Assembly (NCBI GenBank): GCA_003990745.1
Contig: RBNI01004902.1
Span: 1 to 13,288, forward strand
Source of the DNA: Jimgerdemannia flammicorona
Lineage: Eukaryota; Mucoromycota; Endogonomycetes; Endogonales; Endogonaceae
Direction: 5' to 3'
Length of the DNA: 13,288 nucleotides
Within the stretch, counting starts at the first letter, position 1, and every line of letters starts with the position of its first letter. Under the pieces are notes generated by a model that saw nothing but the letters and a program-made list of their open reading frames with translations, searched no databases and was not told the DNA's origin. Below are positions 1 to 7,745 of this stretch, one piece after another. The position numbers and the translations under genes are program-made.

Positions 1-1405
1 CCCCCCTACCCCTTCCTGATGAAAGACCACCTTGTCTAATACTATCCCCACTCTCCCACCACTCTGCTCACAGATCCTCACCACCAAACCGCGACATCAG
101 CCCTCCTGAGGACTCCAACCCACCCACCATCCAGTCAGCAGATCCCCCAATAGCCCTTCCCATCTTAACACCTTCTCTCCCAGCCCCAGCTACTGGCCCT
201 CCTCAAATACAAAAAGCCAATGACCTGCCAGTCCTATCCATATTGCTAATACCCATCCTATAGTGAGCCAACTATTACCCACCCCACCTACTAGCCGAGA
301 TCTCAAGCCCTCCCATCGACCTCCCTCCCCTACCAGCCTATGCCCCACACCCAGTCAATCCCCTATCTCAGCCCAAAAGTCCCCCAAAACCTTGCACTCT
401 CCTAGCCAATGTTCTGGTGTCTGTACATGACCCCCAGCTCTCCCAACATCATAATACTCCTCACAGTCAAATTGTCCACCATCCACCAAATGCTCTGTAT
501 GGAAATTCAGTATGACATTCCTCTGTAACATTTGCCACCATACCACCAGAACTTGAGGGGAAGCCACCTCCGTACCTCTGCACTCTAAGACCAGATACCG
601 GCCCAGTCCCACTCCTCGTCAATCCCTACCACCTGCCAGCCACTCAGCCAAAGATCCTGGCCAAGTCCCTGCTGACACTCTACTCTCTCCCCAATATCGA
701 ATGTAGTAAGGGGAGTACTCCCCAGGAGCAATCTATCCCAGTGCCACATATTAGGCCCCCATACTGCCTCCCCCTCATTGCCTTGTCAGTACAGGCCAAT
801 TCGGTGTGCTCCCTCAGCCATGCCCCACCAAAAGCCCTTGAACCGCAGCTGCTGAATGCCATTCAGCCCCACTAAAGAGAGCAGGTCTCCAGAGGACCCC
901 CAAGGGGACGTTCACATCTCCCATACCTTCTGCAGCAGAGGTACCCAACCTCTGCCCTGTAATTCCACAGCTCTCCTCAACCACCAGGCTTGCAAGCAGT
1001 ACAGCCTCTTAGGAAAGTCCACCAGTCCAAGACCCCCCCTGACTACTGGTCTCGCAAGAGTATCCCAACTGACCTGAGACCTCCTCCCCACCCAGATCCA
1101 ATCCCTAGCCACCTTCATCAGCTTCTTCACTACCCATACTGGGAAATCGAGGTGATATACCACATACCACAGCTTGGGGAACCAATATACATTCAGAATT
1201 GACACCCGCCCTGCTAGAGAGATATGGCAGCCTCCCCACCCTCGAAGGGCCTTCCCCCAAATGTTCACTCTGCTCTCCCACCACACTCGTGGCAAGACAG
1301 AACCATATACAGAGAGGAAGATGCCCAGATACTATACCACCTCTCCCATAGAGACAATTGTTCCAATGACATCCCCTCCCACTAGTCCATTCCCTAGCAT
1401 CTTTT
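1..1405 (-). mobile_element. LINE copy A: 5'-truncated, decayed 3' part of ORF2, same family as copy C
   Basis: Read on the minus strand, this segment encodes the post-RT part of a non-LTR retrotransposon ORF2. It is collinear with copy C from about 11930 to the right window edge. Matching landmarks are SLAGRV, LNV followed by PKLWY, RGGLGLVDF, GFWWG, QDLW, ILNF, HLVDGG and the zinc-knuckle motif C-x2-C ... PEHWLGEC. The frame is broken by in-frame stops near 912, 787, 585 and 355 (minus-strand TGA, TGA, TAG, TGA), two more stops nearer position 1, and a frameshift near 590-610. Where copy C can be compared, the stop positions hold Arg or Trp codons. The element lacks endonuclease and most of the RT, and its homology ends abruptly near 1405, where GC-rich DNA gives way to AT-rich DNA. 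This fits 5' truncation during target-primed reverse transcription, but could also be later deletion. The true 3' end lies beyond position 1. The plus strand here is strongly C-rich, mirroring the G-rich sense strand of copy C. Confidence 0.9.
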
Positions 1406-2294
1406 CTCTTGAATTAAATTGTCATTTTTACTAAATGATGGGCTTTTCTATTCTTAAATTGAAGATAGACTATTACTATTGATATTATTTTGAATTATAT
1501 ATATATATTTAGCATAATTATCTGAAATCTTTCAAGTTTATTTACATGGGTTACTTGAACTTGAAATATATATGAAATTCAAAGTTAACTCACAGACTAT
1601 AGATAAATTCATAGGTAATAGTAGTATAATGTTAAAGTTACTAAAATCTTAACAAACTGAAAATTCAAGAATAAACTTATCATTCTGATATTGTGTAAGT
1701 ACATCATATATCTTGTAGATATATCAAGTCAATCCTGAGGCAGATTTGTACTTTAGATTACAATATGAGTAAAAAAGCTTTATATTAGTATTAGGTTTCA
1801 AGTAGAGAAGAATTTAAAGAATAATATAAATTTTAACAATAAGTTTGTGATCATGAAACATGTTGGCCTAAAATGTAATTTTTTATCTAATTGGCTTTGC
1901 ACTTTTGTCCTTAATATACTTGCTTAGTATACTTGCTTAATATATACTTATTTAATATACTTACTTTGTATACTTGCTTACTTAATATATACTTATTTAA
2001 TACACTTATACTTTATTATATTAACTAAACTTATAATATCATCATATTAACTAAATATAAGTAAGCAAGCTTTATGTTTACTTATTAGACTTTCTAGTAA
2101 CATATATATATATATGTCTATTATGTCTATTGTAGATATAAAAAAAAATCTTTATCTGGAAGAATTATGTCTTTTTTACCCCCTCTTACTATAATCTCTT
2201 CATATCTAAAGACAACAGATTATATCCTAAGATAAATAAAATATCCCCCAGTATGAACAATAAGTATTAAGCTGTAAATAATATACACTAAGCT
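1406..2294. other. AT-rich intergenic DNA without CpG; no gene seen
   Basis: The segment is very AT-rich and contains no CpG. No reading frame of note was found on either strand. It holds short TA runs (around 1497-1508 and 2102-2115) and the low-complexity block annotated separately. It begins at the sharp composition boundary with LINE copy A. Confidence 0.7.
1911..2070. repeat. Low-complexity direct repeats of a TATACTTGCTTA-like unit
   Basis: The words TATACTTGCTTA and ATATATACTTATTTAATA recur several times between about 1911 and 2010. A stretch near 1935-1970 is repeated almost exactly near 1971-2008. Reverse-complement words (AAGTAAGCAAGC) follow near 2060-2070, so part of the block could fold back. 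No coding or RNA gene signature is visible. Confidence 0.6.
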
Positions 2295-2317
2295 ATGAAT
2301 AAATTATATCAGTTGTA

Positions 2318-2427
2318 GCAGACCACAGATAGGCTACAGATTACAAAAGTATACAAAACCAAAGAGCAGACCACAGATAGACTATACTAGACCATAAAGA
2401 TATACAAAACCAAGCAGACTATATTGC
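2318..2427 (+). repeat. 48-bp tandem repeat, two units plus a partial third
   Basis: Units start at 2318, 2366 and 2414, each beginning GCAGAC. The first two share GCAGACCACAGATAG near the start and ATACAAAACCAA at the end. The period is 48 bp, exactly 16 codons, and the repeat lies inside the decayed frame that starts at 2295. A multiple-of-three period fits amplification within a once-coding sequence. Confidence 0.75.
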
Positions 2428-2594
2428 ACTTAAATAAGATTAATATCAGTAAGTTCATAGCTTTTGACTTTAATGAAAGGGCAGCCAAATAGCAAAAGAC
2501 TATATAAGATCAAGATAAAGGCAGAGTTGGTGAATAAGATAGAGATAGTGAATAAGATGGTAATGATGAATGATCTGAGCTTATAATTCAGAAT

Positions 2595-2702
2595 AACAAG
2601 GTATTTCTATATAGTGAGATACTTTCAGATAATGAGGTACTTTCAGATAACAAGATGCTTCTGGATAATAAGGTACTTCTAGATAACAAGGTACTTCAAG
2701 AT
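2595..2702 (+). repeat. 18-bp minisatellite, six units
   Basis: Six consecutive 18-bp units start at 2595, 2613, 2631, 2649, 2667 and 2685, with a consensus near AAYAAGGTACTTCTAGAT. The period is six codons. In the frame of the decayed gene the units read as variants of DNKVLL or DNEVLS without a stop in the block. This part of the old protein was therefore probably an acidic, repetitive segment. Confidence 0.85.
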
Positions 2703-3160
2703 GATGATATAGAGACTTATTGGTCAGATATACAGAACAGATAGTTAAGAGACAGAAAAAGAAATAGATAAATTATTTTTAGAAATAAGTTCATAAATTA
2801 TAGTTTGTATATTATAGCTTATTTATAAATGTGAATTAAATTTTCTTATTATAATTTACCAAATCTATGAATATCAATAACCTTTGTCAAAAATATAAGA
2901 TTAATGAAGCTCACAGTGGATATGCTTCTTCATTATCTTTTCCTTAAAGATCTTTTTTCAAAGTATGACTATAATCTAAAAATAGATATTATTATTAAAA
3001 TTTTAAAAGACATAAGCTTAAAGGCCAAAGACAGCAATAGGTCAATTTATGCTCTAGTGAGTATTTTATTTACATTCTGTTTGTATATTTATTTGGTAGT
3101 TTATGAACTCAACTATTTAAAAAAATAGCTACACTATCAGATTATGGTCTACTATTCCTA

Positions 3161-3520
3161 GTACTTCCAATAAATTGAATCAAAGGTCCAATTTGATTTG
3201 ATTCAAATTGAATCAAAGGCTAATTCAATTTAAGGTCTGATTTGAATCCTAATTTTCAAAATATAATAACTCGATGAATATACATCCAAATTTAATGATC
3301 TTTAACTTGTTAGGTTTCTCTTATAGGGGAATCTAACAAGCTAAAGATTATTGGATTTGGACATATATTTATTGAGTTATTATATTTCAAAAAATAGGGT
3401 TCAAATTGGACCCTCAATTTAATTTGAACTTAATTCAAATTGAAAAATTCCCAATTCAATTTGATTCAAATGACTCTCAATTCAATTCAATTTGAATTGA
3501 TTTGATTTTTTTAGAAGTAC
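3161..3520. mobile_element. Foldback MITE, family 2, with TA target duplication
   Basis: The element is an almost complete inverted repeat. It starts GTACTTCCAA and ends TTAGAAGTAC, and is flanked on both sides by TA (3159-3160 and 3521-3522). The two arms pair through to a short centre near 3312-3332; for example TTTAACTTGTTAGG on the left faces TCTAACAAGCTAAAG on the right. There is no coding capacity. A TA duplication with terminal inverted repeats is typical of non-autonomous Tc1/mariner-like elements. Superfamily assignment rests only on that. It sits inside a decayed reading frame: removing it with one TA joins two open stretches in phase. It contains one CpG (3272), although its non-MITE surroundings contain none. 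Confidence 0.85.
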
Positions 3521-3791
3521 TAGCTATTTTTACATTTATAAAGTCTTTGACAAAAAGTTTGATTAAATCTTCTCTGATATAGACCAGCTAAGATCTATAA
3601 CTCTAAAAGATCTTGCTCATACATACCAACAAGCAGTACAATATTTGTAAGTCTGGAATAATTTTATTTATCTGAAGAATGACAAGAGTGAGCTCAGCAA
3701 GCTATTCTATAGCAACTATATAAAGCAACTACTCTATTTCATATTCTTCAAACAGAAACCTCAGTTTATAAATATGTTTCAAAAAAGATAA
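3521..3791 (+). pseudogene. Decayed reading frame of unknown identity, second part
   Basis: This continues the frame that enters the MITE at 3161. The frame holding codons 3522-3524 onward runs 89 codons to a TAA at 3789-3791, with only two internal TAA codons (both explicable as CAA). Chance would give about seven stops at this AT content. The product would be rich in Lys, Phe, Tyr and Gln, with recognisable words such as ITLKDLAHTYQQAV and SELSKLFYSNY. I cannot assign a family. The join across the MITE is in phase once 362 bp (element plus one TA) are removed, which is why I treat it as part of the 2295 frame. Confidence 0.4.
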
Positions 3792-3918
3792 ACATATTAG
3801 CCATTATACAGTTGCTATTATTTATATATTTATAAGTATATTTTCAATTTTATGGATTTATATTTACTAGTATATACTTATTTGGAATATATATACTTAT
3901 CTCTTTATATAATTATAG
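3792..3918. other. AT-rich spacer, possible old intron
   Basis: This short AT-rich stretch separates two open frames that lie in different phases. It ends in TTATAATTATAG directly before the next open stretch, which resembles a 3' splice site. I see no convincing 5' splice donor or branch point, so the intron idea is weak. Confidence 0.2.
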
Positions 3919-4152
3919 CTGGATTATATTATCTGGCCTTACACCTTATCAAGAACTTTCAATGAAAGAGAGTATAAGAAAATATATATAAAATGGCTCA
4001 GAATGATCAATAAGATTCATAACCATATCAATCTACTTAATATTAAAAAAACAATTCATAATCTTTGTAAAGATATTGACTCAGATGAAGATGATGAGAT
4101 GATTGATATCTCTGATGTTCCTCTTTCATTAAATAAGAATAATCTGATCTAA
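3919..4152 (+). pseudogene. Open frame of 77 codons, unknown, possible last exon of the decayed gene
   Basis: There is no stop codon for 77 codons in very AT-rich DNA, where about six would be expected. The product begins with an aromatic, basic segment (words WPYTLSRTFNER and KKIYIKWLRM) and ends with an acidic patch DIDSDEDDEM followed by DISDVPLSL, then TAA at 4150-4152. The first codon lies directly after an AG, so it may be an exon rather than a separate gene; the only internal ATGs are late. I do not recognise it. Its link to the 2295-3791 frame rests on position and similar composition only. Confidence 0.3.
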
Positions 4153-4376
4153 GAGAGAGACAAGTAGAATACAGAGAAGGATATATAGTAGGAGAAGCTG
4201 TTTGCAGAAGAAGGAAGTATTTGTAGAAGAGAAGTGTTTACAGAGAAAAATATTTGCAGGAGTATTTGTAAACAAAAAAAGAAATAAAATAGTCTTTTTT
4301 GGAAATTTTATCTTATATTTGCTTATTGTTTATAAGCTATTTATGTCTATGAAATATAAGTTTATGCTCATATTTA
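4153..4376. other. AT-rich, purine-rich spacer; no gene supported
   Basis: The stretch contains imperfect repeats of words like TTTGCAGAAG, TTTGTAGAAG and TTTACAGAG (about 4201-4275). An ATG-initiated frame begins at 4202, but it runs into the MITE at 4377 and ends within it at 4453. I do not consider it a gene. Confidence 0.5.
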
Positions 4377-4958
4377 GTGCTCTGAATGAGTTGATCTGGA
4401 TCAGATTCGAATCCCATCTAGATCAACTTAGATGGGAAAATGAGCTGATCTGAATTAATTTGAATCAACCATTGTTTTAATTTCCAAATTAGATAATTAA
4501 ATATTTACATCAATAACTTAATGAATAATCATCTAATTTTAATAATCTTGGTGTCATTTGAAAGCCTTTAATAAGGCCTTTCTAATGATATTAAGAATAT
4601 TGAAATTGGATTATGTATTGCTGAGTTATTAAGAAAACATCCAACTTGCCAATTTTGGAAATTTCTTCAAAAGAATGTTTTCTATAATAGCTCGGCAATA
4701 TGTAATCTGATTTTAATCTTCTTAGTATTATTAGAAAGGCCTTATTAAGGGCTTTCAAATGACATCAAGATCATCAAAATTGGATGATTATTTATTGAGT
4801 TATTGATGTACATATTTAATTGTTTAATTTAGAAATCAAAATAATAGTTGATTCAAATCAATCCAGATCAGCTCATTTTCTATCTAAGTTGATCTGGATG
4901 GAATTAAATCCAAATCCAATCTAAATTTAATCTGGATTAAATTAACTTATTCAGAGCA
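4377..4958. mobile_element. Foldback MITE, family 1, copy 1
   Basis: This 582-bp near-perfect palindrome is flanked by TA on both sides (4375-4376 and 4959-4960). The left end is GTGCTCTGAATGAG and the right end CTTATTCAGAGCA, with one terminal base lost on the right. The arms match through about 290 bp each. Both contain the conserved AAGGCCTTATTAAGGGCTTT-like block (left near 4564-4583, right near 4738-4763), GATCTGGAT words near the ends, and a centre near 4650-4680. No protein is encoded. The structure and TA duplication suggest a non-autonomous Tc1/mariner-type element. It holds two CpGs (4408 and 4693). Confidence 0.85.
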
Positions 4959-5039
4959 TACTCACATTAAAGAGTTTATATCTATCATTAATAAAAAATG
5001 TTCATATTTATAGTAAATATTCAAATATATATATATATT

Positions 5040-5461
5040 TCTGTCTATAAAATATGTTTGAGTTTATAATATACTATCATAAATATATACTAAAATTTAT
5101 GAATTTCTGATGCTAGAACTGAATTATTTTTTTGTAATATAACTACTGAGTACTAAGGAAGTGATATCTGAGAGTTATTAGAGACTGAATAGTACTTATG
5201 ATCTGATCACTGGAATCTCCTAAGATGTGGTAAGTTTGGAGAGAGTGGAGAGAGGCCTGGATATTGATATCTAAACTCTTCTTTGTTAGATGAACTCTCA
5301 TTATGAGAAGCCTGAATTGTGAATATTTAATTCAGAGTTCTTATTTAGAGAAAGACAGGCCTTACTATTGAAGATTAATAGTATAGACTGAAGTCTGATG
5401 CTCAACATTTCTGAAGAGAGACAGAGAGACTATAGAGTACCTAGAGACAGGATCATATATA
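5040..5461 (+). mobile_element. LINE copy B, part 1: decayed endonuclease end and linker of ORF2
   Basis: This part aligns by eye with copy C from about 10200 to 10600. The clearest anchors are ACTGAGTACTAAGG facing GCTGAGTGTTGGGG, TCTGATCACTGG facing TCAGACCACTGG (the Ser-Asp-His endonuclease motif), GGATATTG, CTTTGTTAGATGA facing CACTGTTAGATGA, and ATAGACTGAAGTCTG facing ATAGACTGAAATCTG. Nearly all Trp codons are now TAG, TGA or TAA. Examples are the three stops before the SDHW motif, which are W in copy C. No coding function remains. The 5' limit is uncertain: similarity fades below about 5040 and the segment may reach the MITE at 4958. Confidence 0.75.
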
Positions 5462-6018
5462 GTGCTCTGAATGAGCTGATCTGAATTAATTTGAATCAAA
5501 CATTATTTTGATTTCCAAAATTAAACAATTAAATATTTACATCAATAACTTGATATATAATTATCTAATTTTAATAATCATAGTATTATTTGAAAGCCCT
5601 TAATAAGGCCTTTCTAATAATATCAAGAATATTAAAATCAGATTACACATTGCCAAGTTATTAAAGAAAATATTCTTTTGAAGAAATTTCCAAAATCAGT
5701 AAATTAAATAATTTCCAAAATCAGTAAGTCAGATATTTTCCTTGATAACTTAGCAACTTATGATCCAATTTCAATGTTTTTAATATCATTAGAAAGGCCT
5801 TATTAAGGGCTATAAAATGACATCATGGTTATCAAAATTGGATAATTATATATCAAGTTATTGATGTAAATATTTAATTATCTAATTTTGGAAATCAAAA
5901 CATTATTCAATTCAAATTGATCTAGATTAGCTTATTTTCTATCTAAGCTAATCTGGATAGAATTCAATCTAAATCTAATCTAAATCTAATCTGGATTGAA
6001 TTGACTTATTCAGAGTAC
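5462..6018. mobile_element. Foldback MITE, family 1, copy 2, inserted into LINE B
   Basis: This 557-bp inverted-repeat element is flanked by TA (5460-5461 and 6019-6020). It starts GTGCTCTGAATGAG and ends CTTATTCAGAGTAC. It is closely similar to the element at 4377-4958 over both arms, including the AAGGCCTTATTAAGGGCT block. The left arm lacks about 55 bp present near the start of copy 1, which accounts for much of the length difference. The element separates two halves of LINE B that match continuous sequence in copy C around 10600, so it inserted after LINE B. No CpG remains in it and no protein is encoded. Confidence 0.87.
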
Positions 6019-6020
6019 TA

Positions 6021-7410
6021 ATTATATATAATAGGTCTTATATAGGTTGAAAAGGCTATTGAAGGAGTAGGCTAATCTGTTGGAGAATATAGAGATAATA
6101 GATTGAAAGGTTCAGTGTACCCAGTTGGAGGTAGAGGAACTGCAGGATTTACTATAAAGAGAGAAGAATATATAGGTAAAGAGTATAATAGCCAGACTGT
6201 AGTGATAAGATCTGGAGAAAGATAAGTGGCTGATAAAGTTCTTATTGAGACTTCTTTGAGTAAGAAGAGTGAGACAGTAATAGAATAGAGTATTGGATGA
6301 GACAGGAGAGCTAGTGGTAGGGACTTAGGGTATTTTAGATTAGTTGAGTAAGTATTAAGGGTTACTGTAGAGCAAGAAGGAAGATGGAGAGGATGTATAA
6401 GCCATTGAGTAGCATCTAGGACTGGTATTTAGATCTGATAGAGAGTCTGGGTGAGCTAGAGACACCAGTTCAAGGAGAAGAGATTCTCCAGATCTTAGTA
6501 ATAACTAGTCTTGAGATGGTCCCTAGAGAGGATAGCTTATCTTGGGAATTCTGGAAGAAGATAGTCAGGGTAGAGATAGTATTAAAGAAGATATTACAGA
6601 TATATAATATAGTTGTTGGATCTGGAGAGTAGATAGATGAACAGTATCTGGGCCTAGTGGCTCTATTGTTCAAGAATAAGAAGAAGAGAGAGAAGTGAAA
6701 GAACTAGAGGTTGATTATACTTCTAAATATAGATTATAAACTGATTACAAAGATCTTAATTATCTGATTGCAGGAAGTGACTTAGAGAGTATTGAGAGAG
6801 GAATAACAGGACTTTATTGATAGCTGACTGATCAGAGATAGGATGTCATAGATCTATAGTATTATTGAAGAAGCCAAAACTACTAGAGTAGATGGTTATT
6901 TAGTATTTCTAGACCAGAAGAAGGCATATGATAGAGTATAGAGAGTGTGACTAGATAGAGTAATAAGTTATATTAGAGTCTCTCTAGACTTTCAATAGTT
7001 CTTAGTCAGTCTATTGAAGAGGAGTTAGGTGGCTATTCTAATTAATAGATATAAGTAGATATTATTCTCTCTAGGTAGAGAGGTTCACAGGGTGATCTAT
7101 TATTACTTATCCTTTATACTCTCTCTTCAGAGCCTCTATTGGACAGAATTCAGTACAAGATAGAGAAATTGATAATTCTAGAAGTAAATTGGAAGATGGA
7201 AGCCTTTGTAGATAATATAGTAGTTAGTTTGAGCTTTATAGAATATAGCTATCTTAAAGGAGACTATGGAATAGTATGAGAAGTGCTTGGAGACTAAGCT
7301 TATATAGCTCTATATAGTAATATAGAAATAAGAGATAGAAAGTATGAGATAATTTTCAACATCAGTATATCAGAGAATTTTATTTTAGAATATATGGCCA
7401 GAATAATAGG
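6021..7410 (+). mobile_element. LINE copy B, part 2: decayed reverse transcriptase of ORF2
   Basis: This part aligns with copy C from about 10610 to 11990. Landmarks include GAACTGCAGGATTT (6138-6151), the RT words DSLSWEFWKKI near 6530 (copy C: DGLPWDFWKHM), LLFKNKKK near 6665, FLDQKKAYDRV at 6906-6938, a decayed PQGDP region with a one-base deletion near 7091, and FVDN at 7205-7216. Stops are frequent, mostly at Trp codons (TGG to TAG or TGA) or Gln codons. Many C-to-T and G-to-A differences from copy C are visible and no CpG remains. After about 7300 the match weakens, with roughly 30 extra bases; the last plausible match is near 7410. It is a fossil without coding capacity. Confidence 0.85.
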
Positions 7411-7640
7411 ATATGTATATTATAAAGTCCATCAATCTGATTATAAGTATAGCAAATGAGACTTTATATCTATATAGTATTATGGAAGATCTAAAGATAA
7501 AGATGAGTATCAAAGAATATCAGCTCAATGTAATTATATTTCCTGACTCAGTATTGATAATAATTCTAATTGACATAGCCTAGTTATAGCTGAAAGAAGT
7601 CAATATCTATCTAGATATTATGTACTTAATGATGAAGAAT
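7411..7640. other. AT-rich junction between LINE B and LINE C
   Basis: This AT-rich, CpG-free stretch fits neither LINE copy clearly. A forward frame from about 7410 has only two stops, both TAG (possible CAG), before the ATG at 7620, and it continues in phase into the leader of copy C. It may be the remnant of another decayed element or the last part of LINE B. I recognise no protein family in it. Confidence 0.4.
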
Positions 7641-7745
7641 AGTAACGGAACCCAAACAATGAACATCTTTCACCAGTACCATTTGGGTGACACAAGACTC
7701 AGACTACACTTTTCAACAACATCTTCAAGTATTGGTGCTATCAAG
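7641..7745 (+). promoter_or_regulatory. Probable 5' leader (UTR) of LINE C
   Basis: The roughly 105 bases before the chosen ORF1 start differ from the rest of the element. They are relatively C-rich and A-rich and lack the strong G excess. LINEs of this kind carry an internal promoter in the 5' UTR, but I see no specific promoter motif. The ORF1 ATG at 7746 sits in AAGATGG (A at -3, G at +4), a good eukaryotic start context. The upstream ATG at 7620 is in AT-rich DNA and poor context. Confidence 0.5.

Larger units (their letters stand above)
2295..3160 (+). pseudogene. Decayed reading frame of unknown identity, first part
   Basis: I do not recognise this protein. From an ATG at 2295 one frame can be followed to the TAG ending at 3128, and it includes a 74-codon uninterrupted stretch (2904-3125). 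It is broken by about a dozen stops, and each (TAG, TAA or TGA) is what CAG, CAA or CGA gives after a C-to-T change. The predicted protein starts with two copies of a 16-residue repeat (48-bp repeat). It continues with a charged Gln/Asp/Glu-rich stretch and six copies of a 6-residue repeat of DNEVLS/DNKVLL type (18-bp repeat). A Lys/Arg-rich segment and a hydrophobic Tyr/Leu/Ile-rich region follow. At an A-run near 3118-3126 the frame shifts by one and stays open to the MITE at 3161. Stops are only about half as frequent as chance predicts for this AT content, so the gene assignment is an inference. It could be a decayed transposon ORF or a host gene. Confidence 0.4.

Noticed and set aside
856..1434. 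Plus-strand open frames between 856 and 1434
   Set aside because: They are antisense to copy A of the LINE, which aligns with copy C on the minus strand.
1911..2702. CRISPR-like array from the repeated units
   Set aside because: The repeats are directly adjacent without unique spacers and the DNA is eukaryotic in character. They are minisatellites.
4202..4453. Forward open frame of 83 codons as a gene
   Set aside because: It runs into and ends inside the MITE at 4377-4958 and has no recognisable domain.
6470..6673. Minus-strand open frame of 67 codons
   Set aside because: It is antisense to the decayed RT of LINE B, whose plus-strand homology is clear.
1406..7640. tRNA or other structured RNA genes in the AT-rich block
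   Set aside because: No tRNA-like arm and loop words or conserved RNA motifs were found by eye. The strong hairpins are MITE arms.
1406..7640. Organelle-derived (mitochondrial) DNA, suggested by AT richness
   Set aside because: The block contains a recognisable decayed nuclear-type LINE and TA-flanked MITEs, and no mitochondrial gene was recognised.
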